Shown piece by piece: positions 1 to 5,449 of a DNA stretch of 6,143 nt. Numbering within the stretch: position 1 is the first letter of the stretch; each line of letters opens with the position of its first letter. Source of the stretch: UBA668 sp966112835 (GTDB lineage Bacteria; Actinomycetota; Acidimicrobiia; Acidimicrobiales; Ilumatobacteraceae); NCBI GenBank assembly GCA_966112835.1, contig CBHWEI010000245.1:1-6143 (forward strand), given 5' to 3'. The notes below the pieces were generated by a model, which searched no databases, had not been told where the DNA came from, and saw only the letters and a list, made by a program, of their open reading frames with translations. The translations under genes and the position numbers were made by a program.

Positions 1-77
1 GAGCAGTGCAGCGTCCGATGTGCGACGGCGAGGTCGCGAGCGCAGATCTGCCGCTACTGGCGTCCAGGCTGTGGCGG

Positions 78-359
78 TCAGCAAGGCTGTTGACGCACCT
101 CGATGACCTCGGCGAGAACGATTCGGGAGTAGCCACAGAGATGGTCCTCACCTTCGAGGCAACCTGAGTCGGCCTCGCCGGTGGTGAGGTCACCGGCGTT
201 CAGCCCGCGCTCTGCCGCAGAAGCTTCTGAGACACGGCAGTATTCGAAGGGAGCGATGCTCAGCGCTCGGTAGAGAACGAGATCGTGCAGGACGACGACC
301 ACGAACCCCGCCGCCAGAGCGACGCCCAGCAATCGCAGGATTCGCCACCGCTTCGACAC
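78..359 (-). CDS. Small single-pass membrane protein with four cysteines, unknown function
   Basis: I do not recognise this 93-residue protein. The N-terminus is basic (VSKRWR), followed by one strongly hydrophobic segment at about residues 7-30 (core GVALAAGFVVVVL). The remaining 60 residues are polar and acidic, with cysteines at 41, 67, 75 and 93, the last being the C-terminal residue. By the positive-inside rule the tail should lie outside the membrane, where the cysteines could form disulfides (inference). The frame is open far upstream, but I chose the GTG at 359 because a TACTGT -10-like hexamer lies 6 nt before it and the membrane segment follows at once; a TTG at 416 is an alternative. 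By hand count 67 of 93 codons end in G or C, which is coding-like but visibly lower than the neighbours and may point to transfer or relaxed selection. An imperfect hairpin (51-77) abuts the stop and could be a weak terminator. It could still be a spurious ORF. Confidence 0.5.
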   Translation of the reverse strand: MSKRWRILRLLGVALAAGFVVVVLHDLVLYRALSIAPFEYCRVSEASAAERGLNAGDLTTGEADSGCLEGEDHLCGYSRIVLAEVIEVRQQPC

Positions 360-365
360 GAACAG

Positions 366-371
366 ACAGTA
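366..371 (-). promoter_or_regulatory. Putative -10 element (TACTGT) for the small membrane protein
   Basis: Read on the minus strand, TACTGT matches the actinobacterial TANNNT -10 consensus and ends exactly 6 nt before the GTG at 359. Transcription starting about 7 nt downstream would begin on the start codon itself, giving a leaderless mRNA. No convincing -35 box or ribosome binding site is visible. This is a motif match only. Confidence 0.35.
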
Positions 372-424
372 CCCGGCTGCCTGGAACCAGCCCGCTGAGC
401 TGACAGCGACTCCCAAATCTCGAT

Positions 425-469
425 CGCTGTCACCGGATGTTGCGCTGAACGCAACATCTGGTGACGGCG
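425..469 (+). repeat. Long near-perfect inverted repeat (20-bp stem, 5-nt loop)
   Basis: Positions 425-444 pair with 450-469 around the loop CTGAA (445-449). The inner nine pairs (GATGTTGCG against CGCAACATC) are perfect. The two imperfect positions, 428/466 and 435/459, are both G-U pairs when the plus strand is RNA, but A-C mismatches on the minus-strand RNA, so the fold favours a rightward transcript. It sits between the divergent genes, ending 21 bp before the -10-like element of the amidohydrolase. No T-run follows the stem. It could be a U-less terminator of rightward transcription, an operator for a dimeric regulator, or a copy of a dispersed palindromic repeat. The pairing is directly visible; the role is not known. 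Confidence 0.7.
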
Positions 470-490
470 CGGGCAAAAGGTCGGGGCGCG

Positions 491-496
491 TAGTGT
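491..496 (+). promoter_or_regulatory. Putative -10 element (TAGTGT) for the M20 amidohydrolase
   Basis: TAGTGT fits TANNNT and ends 7 nt before the ATG at 504, which would place the transcription start at or next to the A of the start codon. This is the classic actinobacterial leaderless arrangement, and it agrees with the lack of a clear Shine-Dalgarno sequence. The -35 region (about 468-473) has no consensus and overlaps the right foot of the hairpin. Confidence 0.45.
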
Positions 497-503
497 CGGC
501 GGG

Positions 504-1742
504 ATGAGCGCGTATCAACCTGCACGTGTCGTCGCCGATCTCCGCGAGCTGGCCAACCGCACCGGCGGACCCGAGGGCAGCCGCCGCCTGGCCTGGACGC
601 CTGACTGGCTGCAGGCCCGGGCCTTCTTCCGCGAGTCGCTGGCCACCCTGCCCGTCGAGGTGGAGGAGGACGAGGCCGGCAACCTGTGGGCCACGCTGCG
701 CGGCGAACGCCCCGAGACCCTGGTGGTCGGCTCGCACCTGGACAGCGTGCCCAAGGGCGGCTGGCTGGACGGCGCGCTGGGCGTGATGGCCGGGCTCGAG
801 CTCATCCGTGCGCTCGCCGCCGAGGGCACCCCGCCCATCACGGTGTCGGTGGTCGACTGGGCCGACGAAGAGGGCGCCCGCTTCAGCCGCAGCCTTTTCG
901 GCTCGGCCGCGTGCATGGGCACGCTCGACATCGAGGTGCTCCGCGGGCTGACCGACAAGGAGGGCGGCAAGCTGCCCGAGATCCTCGCCGAGCACGGGGT
1001 GGACATCGACAACCTCGACGGCGCCCGCACCCGCATGGCCGACGTGAAGGCCTACGTGGAAGTGCACATCGAGCAGGGCCCCATCCTGGAGGAAAAGGGC
1101 CTGGGCATCGCCACCGTCACCGGTACCAAGGGCATCGAGCGCGAACGGCTCATCTTCCGCGGCCAGGCCGCGCACGCCGGCACCATGCCCATGCAGATGC
1201 GCCGCGACAGCTTCCGCGCCGCGGCTCGCTTCGCCCTGGCCATCGCCGAGATCGGCGAGCGGCACGACGGCGTCACCACGGTGGGGCATGCGCAGTGCTG
1301 GCCCGGCGTGGTCACCGCGGTCGCCGGCGAGACGCGCATCACCATGGACATGCGCCACATCGACGCCGGCGGCCTGCAGGCCATGTTCGACGAGGCGCAC
1401 GAGGCCGCCGCTGCCGCGGCCGAGGCCGAGGGCTGCACCATCGAGTGGGAGCACATCTTCCGCATCCCGCCGATGCCCTTCCACCCGAGGCTGCTCGAGG
1501 CCGCGCATGAGGCCGTACGCGCCGTGGAGGGACACGACTTCGAGCTGCCCAGCGGCGCGCTGCACGATGCCAGCGAGGTGGCCCGCGAGGTGCCGACCGT
1601 GATGATCTTCAGCAGTTCCATCGCCGGCCTCAGCCACACCAAGGAAGAGGACACACCCGACGAGCACCTGCAGATGGCGGCCGACGCGTTCGACCGCACC
1701 TGCCGCCGGGCCATCGAGCTGGTCGTCGCCGGCGAGCTGTAG
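504..1742 (+). CDS. M20-family Zn-dependent amidohydrolase (hydantoinase/carbamoylase type)
   Basis: This 412-residue cytoplasmic enzyme has the normal family length and no signal peptide. It belongs to the group that hydrolyses N-carbamoyl-L-amino acids, allantoate or N-carbamoyl-beta-alanine. Visible metal and catalytic motifs are GSHLDS (H78), LDGALG (D89), DEEGARF (E122/E123), VEVHIEQG (H188) and GLSHTKEE (H378). The lid/dimerisation domain carries QAAHAGTMPM (H224), RRD (233-235) and TMDMRHID (R284, H285). From the family, H78, D89, E123, H188 and H378 should hold two divalent metals. The usual SGAGHDA motif reads SGALHDA (350-356), and the following stretch lacks the common FVPS pattern, so the substrate may differ. 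No transporter or hydantoinase gene is adjacent to name the substrate. The ATG is supported by a TAGTGT hexamer 7 nt upstream. The class is secure; the substrate is undetermined. Confidence 0.93.
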   Translation: MSAYQPARVVADLRELANRTGGPEGSRRLAWTPDWLQARAFFRESLATLPVEVEEDEAGNLWATLRGERPETLVVGSHLDSVPKGGWLDGALGVMAGLELIRALAAEGTPPITVSVVDWADEEGARFSRSLFGSAACMGTLDIEVLRGLTDKEGGKLPEILAEHGVDIDNLDGARTRMADVKAYVEVHIEQGPILEEKGLGIATVTGTKGIERERLIFRGQAAHAGTMPMQMRRDSFRAAARFALAIAEIGERHDGVTTVGHAQCWPGVVTAVAGETRITMDMRHIDAGGLQAMFDEAHEAAAAAAEAEGCTIEWEHIFRIPPMPFHPRLLEAAHEAVRAVEGHDFELPSGALHDASEVAREVPTVMIFSSSIAGLSHTKEEDTPDEHLQMAADAFDRTCRRAIELVVAGEL

Positions 1743-1775
1743 ACACTCTCAGCAACTTCCCAGGAAGCACCCAGC

Positions 1776-1791
1776 CCGCCCCCAGGGGCGG
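1776..1791 (+). terminator. Possible GC-rich hairpin after the amidohydrolase gene
   Basis: CCGCCC (1776-1781) pairs with GGGCGG (1786-1791) around a CCAG loop, in the 66-bp gap before the glycosyltransferase gene. A smaller CTTC/GAAG hairpin (1756-1767) precedes it. There is no T-run, so at best this is a U-less terminator. A stem this short and GC-rich can arise by chance here. Confidence 0.25.
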
Positions 1792-1795
1792 CCCG

Positions 1796-1801
1796 CATCA
1801 T
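1796..1801 (+). promoter_or_regulatory. Weak -10-like element (CATCAT) before the glycosyltransferase gene
   Basis: CATCAT shares four of six bases with TATAAT and ends 7 nt before the ATG at 1809, the same placement as the stronger element before 504. It lies in a CATCATCATC run, so chance is a real possibility. The spacing is the main reason to list it. Confidence 0.2.
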
Positions 1802-1808
1802 CATCGGC

Positions 1809-2969
1809 ATGAGCCTCACCGATGAGCTGCGTACCCGGACGACGGTGGTCGACATCGTCATCCCGGTGTACAACGAGCAGGCCACGTTGGCCGACAGCGT
1901 GAGCACCCTCGAGCACTACCTGCGCAACGACTTCCCGTTCAGCTGGCGGATCACCATCGCCGACAACGCGTCGACCGACCGCACGTGGGAGATCGCATCC
2001 ATGCTGGCCGCCACCATCGACGGCGTGCGGGCCATCCACCTGGACCAGAAGGGCCGCGGCCGTGCGCTGCGCACCGCCTGGACCGACAACGACGCGACCA
2101 TCGTCGCCTACATGGACGTGGACCTGTCGACCAACCTCGACGCCTTCCTGCCGTTGGTCGCGCCCCTCCTCAGCGGTCACAGCGACGTGGCGATCGGGTC
2201 CCGTCTCGCGGCCGGCTCCACGGTGGCCCGTGGGCCGCGCCGCGAGTTCATCTCGCGCAGCTACAACCGCATCCTGCGCACGGTGTTCGGCAACGGCTTC
2301 CGAGACGCACAGTGCGGCTTCAAGGCCGTGCGCCGCGACGTGGCCGACCGCCTGGTGCCGCTCGTCGAGGACAACGAATGGTTCTTCGACACCGAGCTGC
2401 TGCTGCTGGCCGAACGCAATGGGCTGCGCGTGCACGAGGTGCCGGTGACGTGGATCGACGATCCCGACAGCCGGGTGCACGTGGTGTCCACCGCGAAGAA
2501 GGATCTGCAGGGCGTCGCCCGCCTCGCCCGCTCGTTCGTCCGCGGTCGCGGCACGGTGGACCTGGGCCCGGTGGCCCGTCCGGCGCTGGCCGACGACTTC
2601 GGCCGGCAGATGGTGCTGTTCGCCGAGATCGGCGTGGTCAGCACCCTCATCTCGCTCATGCTCTTCCTCGCGCTGCGCGGCAGCGTGGGAGCCGTGTGGG
2701 CCAACCTCATCGCAGTCGGAGCGACGGCGCTCGGGAACACCTGGGCCAACCGTCGATACACCTTCGGCTACCGCGACCGGAAGCAGCGAGGTCGCCACTA
2801 CATGGGTGGCGTGGCGATCTCGCTGGCCGGTCTCGCGCTCTCCAGCGTGGCCCTCGCGAGCGTGACGGGCGAGTTCGCCCAGGTGCTCGTGCTGCTGTTC
2901 ACCTGGTCGCTGGCCACCGTGGCCCGCTTCGGTCTGCTGCGCAATTGGGTGTTCCGGCCTCGGGCCTGA
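1809..2969 (+). CDS. GT2-family glycosyltransferase fused to a C-terminal GtrA membrane domain
   Basis: 386 residues. The N-terminal part (about 13-245) is a GT-A glycosyltransferase of the polyprenyl-phosphate sugar synthase (DPM1-like) group: IPVYNE at 18-23, DNASTDRT at 52-59 for nucleotide-sugar binding, the acidic metal motif DVDLST at 103-108, GSRL at 130-133, DAQCGFKA at 166-173 and WFFDTELLLLAERNG at 191-205. The C-terminal part (about 265-384) is a GtrA domain with four hydrophobic segments near 268-290, 293-311, 331-353 and 355-377, and the paired family motifs NTWANRRYTF (310-319) and RFGLLRNWVF (373-382). The likely role is to load a sugar onto a polyprenyl phosphate at the inner membrane face and help deliver or flip it for envelope glycosylation. 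The fusion is known in actinobacteria; sugar and acceptor cannot be read from sequence. Its stop lies only 6 bp before the response regulator ATG, so read-through into the signalling operon is plausible. Confidence 0.92.
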   Translation: MSLTDELRTRTTVVDIVIPVYNEQATLADSVSTLEHYLRNDFPFSWRITIADNASTDRTWEIASMLAATIDGVRAIHLDQKGRGRALRTAWTDNDATIVAYMDVDLSTNLDAFLPLVAPLLSGHSDVAIGSRLAAGSTVARGPRREFISRSYNRILRTVFGNGFRDAQCGFKAVRRDVADRLVPLVEDNEWFFDTELLLLAERNGLRVHEVPVTWIDDPDSRVHVVSTAKKDLQGVARLARSFVRGRGTVDLGPVARPALADDFGRQMVLFAEIGVVSTLISLMLFLALRGSVGAVWANLIAVGATALGNTWANRRYTFGYRDRKQRGRHYMGGVAISLAGLALSSVALASVTGEFAQVLVLLFTWSLATVARFGLLRNWVFRPRA

Positions 2970-2971
2970 GC

Positions 2972-2977
2972 CACAAT
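2972..2977 (+). promoter_or_regulatory. Possible -10 element (CACAAT) that would shift the regulator start to GTG 2985
   Basis: CACAAT matches four of six bases of TATAAT and ends 7 nt before an in-frame GTG at 2985, repeating the leaderless spacing seen upstream in the window. It overlaps the ATG at 2976. If it is a working promoter, transcription starts near 2985 and that ATG would not be translated from this message. No good -35 box is visible within the end of the glycosyltransferase gene. Confidence 0.3.
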
Positions 2978-3686
2978 GGCGTCCGTGAGCAATCCAGGGA
3001 CCTCGACCAAGCCGCGCGTGCTCGTGGTCGACGACGAGGACAACATCTCGTTCCTCGTCGAGTCCGCATTGCAGCTCGACGGCATCGAGACGTCGAAGGC
3101 GGCCGACGGCCACGCCGCACTCGCGGCGGTCCGCTCGTTCAACCCTCACGCCATCGTGCTCGACGTGAACATGCCGGGCATCGACGGGTTCGAGGTACTG
3201 CGCCGCCTGCGCACCGACGGCGACACCACGCCGGTGGTGTTCCTCACCGCGCGCGACGGGCTCGACGACCGGGTGAAGGGCCTGACGGGCGGCGCCGACG
3301 ACTACGTGGTGAAGCCGTTCGCCATCGCCGAACTGGTCGCCCGCGTCCGCATCGCCCTGCGCCACGCCGGCGCCGCCACATCCTCGTCGGTGCTGGCGAT
3401 CGCCGACCTCGAACTGGACCAGGACGCGCACCGCGTCAGCCGCGCCGGGCAGCCGGTCACCCTGTCGCCCACCGAGTACAAGCTGCTGCGCTACCTGTTG
3501 TTGAACGCCGGTCGCGTGCTCAGCCGGGCGCAGATCCTGGACCACGTGTGGGCGTACGACTTCGACGGCGACTCGTCGGTGGTCGAGACGTACATGAGCT
3601 ACCTGCGCCGCAAGGTGGACCACGTCGAGCCGAAGCTGCTGCACACCGTGCGCGGCGTGGGCTACTGCCTGCGGGTCGACCCGTGA
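2976..3686 (+). CDS. OmpR-family two-component response regulator
   Basis: 236 residues, normal for the family. The receiver domain (about 14-130) has the acidic cluster VVDDED (D19, D20), phospho-acceptor D63 in VLDVNMPG, T91 and K113 of the KPF motif. The C-terminal winged-helix DNA-binding domain (about 140-234) shows VTLSPTEYKLLRYLLLNAG, the recognition-helix region SSVVETYMSYLRRKVD and the closing wing HTVRGVGYCLR. Phosphorylation by the adjacent kinase should promote dimerisation and promoter binding. The wing region resembles actinobacterial TrcR/MprA-type regulators, but I do not assign a named orthologue. The last 4 nt overlap the kinase start (GTGA), which indicates an operon. The start is uncertain: ATG 2976 is given, while GTG 2985 (233 residues) is preceded by a -10-like hexamer at leaderless spacing. 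All phosphorylation residues are intact. Confidence 0.95.
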   Translation: MASVSNPGTSTKPRVLVVDDEDNISFLVESALQLDGIETSKAADGHAALAAVRSFNPHAIVLDVNMPGIDGFEVLRRLRTDGDTTPVVFLTARDGLDDRVKGLTGGADDYVVKPFAIAELVARVRIALRHAGAATSSSVLAIADLELDQDAHRVSRAGQPVTLSPTEYKLLRYLLLNAGRVLSRAQILDHVWAYDFDGDSSVVETYMSYLRRKVDHVEPKLLHTVRGVGYCLRVDP

Positions 3687-5050
3687 AGCTGCGCAACCGC
3701 GTCATCATCGGCCTGGGCGGCGTGGCGGTGGCGTTCGCGATCACGGCGTTCCTCATCGTCAACACGCAGCGCCGCTACTCCATCGAGCAGCTCGACCGTC
3801 AGCTGCAGAACGCCGTCCCGTTGGCCTTCAACCAGTTCGGCCCGCGGCCGCAGCCCATCAGTCCCGAGGGTGCGGCGGCGTTCAGTGAGCTGTTCGTGGG
3901 GCGCCTGGCCACCGACGGCACACTGAAGGTGTTGGTGCAGGGCCCGCTCGTGACCGGCACGCCCGACGTCTCGCCCGAGACGGCGGCCGATCACTCCGGC
4001 TTCGGCCCCACCAGCAGCCCGTTCACCGCCGGCGGCACGGGCACGAGCGACGACTTCCGCGTCATCGTCTCCGAGCGCCGCGACGCCGACGGGTGGGACG
4101 TCATCGCCCTTTCGATGGCCGCCACCGACGCCGCCTACACGCGGCTGCTCATCGCCACCGGCATCGGCGCGCTGGTGGTGCTGGCCGTCATGGCGCTCAC
4201 CGCGGCCTGGGTGGTGCGCCTGGGCGTGAGGCCCATCATCGACGTCACCGACGCGGCCGATGCCATCAGCGGCGGCGACCGCGAACGGCGCCTGCCCTCG
4301 TACCCGGCCGGCACCGAGGCCGCGCACCTGGCCTCGGCGTTCAACCGGATGCTCGACCAGAAGGAAGCGGCCGACGAACGCCTGCGTCAGTTCGTGGCCG
4401 ATGCATCGCACGAGCTGCGCACGCCGCTCACCTCCATCCGCGGCTACGTCGAGTTGTACCACCGCGGCGGGTTGACCGACCAGGAGCGGCTGGACGACGC
4501 GATGCGCCGGGTCAGCGGCGAGGCCGAACGCATGGGCGCCCTGGTCGACGACCTGCTGCTGCTGTCGAAGCTGGACCGCGGCCTGCCGCTGGAACTGTCG
4601 ACGGTGGACCTCGCCACGCTGCTCGACGATGCGGCGCTCGACGCCGGCGCCGTGCAGCCCGGCCGCAGCATCACCGTCACCACCGAGCGGCCGCTCACCT
4701 GCACCGCCGACCCACTGCGCATCCACCAGGTGGTGGCCGCCATCGTCGCCAACGCGCTGGTGTACACGCCGGACGACTCACCGCTGGAGCTGCTCGGCTC
4801 GCAGCGCGACGGTGTGGCGGTCATCGAGATCGTCGACCACGGTCCGGGCCTGGACGACGACACCGCGGCGCACGTGTTCGAGCGCTTCTACCGCGGCGAC
4901 GACTCGCGCGCCCGCAGCACCGGCGGCAGCGGCCTTGGCCTGAGCATCGCCAAGTCCATCGTCGAGGCGCACGGCGGCCGCATCGCCGTGCACACCGCTC
5001 CCGGCCAGGGCTGCCGCTTCACGATCGCCCTCCCCCTCACCCGAACCTGA
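3683..5050 (+). CDS. Transmembrane sensor histidine kinase, partner of the upstream regulator
   Basis: 455 residues from a GTG that overlaps the regulator stop (GTGA). Transmembrane helices lie at about 7-26 and 154-179, enclosing an extracytoplasmic sensor region of about 127 residues (27-153) that I cannot assign to a fold. Next come a HAMP linker (about 180-232), the HisKA helix with phospho-acceptor H243 in ASHELRTPLTSIRGY, and an HATPase domain (about 335-452) with N-box N357 (AAIVANALVYTP), G1 box DHGPGL (D385, G387, G389), F-box FERFYR (399-404) and G2 box GGSGLGLSIAK (414-424). All catalytic motifs are intact. It should autophosphorylate and pass phosphate to D63 of the regulator. No separate Shine-Dalgarno is seen, so translation is probably coupled. 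The frame stays open far upstream, but that is antiphase coding shadow: the membrane helix begins just after the GTG. Confidence 0.95.
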   Translation: MKLRNRVIIGLGGVAVAFAITAFLIVNTQRRYSIEQLDRQLQNAVPLAFNQFGPRPQPISPEGAAAFSELFVGRLATDGTLKVLVQGPLVTGTPDVSPETAADHSGFGPTSSPFTAGGTGTSDDFRVIVSERRDADGWDVIALSMAATDAAYTRLLIATGIGALVVLAVMALTAAWVVRLGVRPIIDVTDAADAISGGDRERRLPSYPAGTEAAHLASAFNRMLDQKEAADERLRQFVADASHELRTPLTSIRGYVELYHRGGLTDQERLDDAMRRVSGEAERMGALVDDLLLLSKLDRGLPLELSTVDLATLLDDAALDAGAVQPGRSITVTTERPLTCTADPLRIHQVVAAIVANALVYTPDDSPLELLGSQRDGVAVIEIVDHGPGLDDDTAAHVFERFYRGDDSRARSTGGSGLGLSIAKSIVEAHGGRIAVHTAPGQGCRFTIALPLTRT

Positions 5051-5073
5051 CCGCCCGCGCGACGGGGGTCAGG
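5046..5073. terminator. Shared hairpin between the convergent kinase and VOC genes
   Basis: CCTGACC (5046-5052) pairs with GGTCAGG (5067-5073), continued after a one-base bulge (G5053) by CCC (5054-5056) with GGG (5064-5066) around a 7-nt loop. The kinase stop TGA (5048-5050) pairs with the complement of the VOC stop (5069-5071). Being symmetric, the stem could act on both transcripts. It has no T-run on either side, so it would be a U-less (I-shaped) bidirectional terminator. The pairing is seen; termination is inferred. Confidence 0.5.
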
Positions 5074-5449
5074 CAATGGTCTGGGCGAACTCCCAGACGT
5101 TGCCGTCGGGGTCGACCACGCAGGCCGTGCGCTGGCCCCACGGACGGTCGATCGGGCCGTTCGACAGCTCGACGCCGCGGCCGGCGAGGTCGGCCAGGGT
5201 GGCAGCCAGGTCGTCGACGAACACCGTGTACTGCACCACCGACCCGGCGCCGGGCTGGGCCACGACGCTGGGGGCGATCATGTCGACCGCCTCGCCGCGG
5301 GCGAGCAGGTTGACGATGGTGTTCTCCAGGCGCAGCGCGGTGGACTGATCGTCCTCGAACACGATGGGCGCCTGGAAGACGCGCAGGTACCAGTCCTTCG
5401 CCGCGGCGACGTCGCCGACGAACAGGGTGACGGCACCGAGCGCAGCCAT
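5069..5449 (-). CDS. VOC superfamily (glyoxalase/bleomycin-resistance fold) protein
   Basis: 126 residues, the length of a single two-module VOC protein. The first beta-alpha-beta-beta-beta module (about 3-60) contains TLFVGDVAAAKDWYLRVF; the second (about 70-125) has YTVFVDDLAATLADLAGRG and ends with the family signature VVDPDGNVWEF. E120 sits where the last metal ligand normally lies. The other expected ligand positions appear to be A6 at the first histidine and Q73 at the second-module histidine, so a classical glyoxalase metal site looks incomplete. It may bind a small molecule or use another chemistry; the substrate cannot be named. The ATG at 5449 shares its A with the gatB TGA stop (TGATG), which suggests co-transcription and coupled translation with gatB. 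Its 3' end faces the histidine kinase across 18 bp. Confidence 0.88.
   Translation of the reverse strand: MAALGAVTLFVGDVAAAKDWYLRVFQAPIVFEDDQSTALRLENTIVNLLARGEAVDMIAPSVVAQPGAGSVVQYTVFVDDLAATLADLAGRGVELSNGPIDRPWGQRTACVVDPDGNVWEFAQTIA

Noticed and set aside
3..167. Possible 3' end of a plus-strand gene entering from the left edge
   Set aside because: The frame is open and moderately GC at third positions, but its third positions face first codon positions of the minus-strand small gene, which explains the bias. The peptide is unrecognisable and overlaps that gene heavily. It cannot be excluded without upstream sequence.
176..198. 8-bp inverted repeat CGCCGGTG/CACCGGCG with a 7-nt loop
   Set aside because: It lies within the small coding region, and repeats of this size are expected by chance in GC-rich DNA.
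260..457. 65-codon minus-strand frame starting inside the hairpin
   Set aside because: It overlaps the small membrane gene in another frame, is rich in Ser, Cys, Trp and Arg, and has no start signal apart from an ATG in the hairpin arm.
425..469. Integron attC site or transposon end
   Set aside because: The palindrome lacks the conserved core triplets and spacing of attC sites. There is no adjacent integrase or transposase and no target-site duplication at its borders.
1396..1430. GCC/GAG-rich low-complexity stretch in the amidohydrolase
   Set aside because: It encodes an alanine-rich helix typical of this region of M20 enzymes in GC-rich hosts, not a separate repeat element.
360..1667. Minus-strand open frame continuing upstream of the small membrane gene through the amidohydrolase region
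   Set aside because: It lies antisense to a clear M20 enzyme and translates to low-complexity G/A/H/R-rich sequence without domains. Such stop-free antisense frames are routine in GC-rich genes.
2395..2409. CTG tandem run in the glycosyltransferase gene (a similar run is at about 4552-4566 in the kinase gene)
   Set aside because: It encodes leucine runs with the preferred codon. The triplet unit would not cause phase variation, and the run is short.
1749..3644. 631-codon minus-strand open frame
   Set aside because: It is antisense to the glycosyltransferase and response regulator, both of which have full domain motifs. Its composition is H/V/R/G-rich with no recognisable domain.
1985..3682. 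Upstream extension of the histidine kinase frame, which would suggest a giant fused protein
   Set aside because: The extension runs out of phase through the glycosyltransferase and regulator genes and is R/G/H-rich shadow sequence. The kinase membrane helix begins right after the GTG at 3683.
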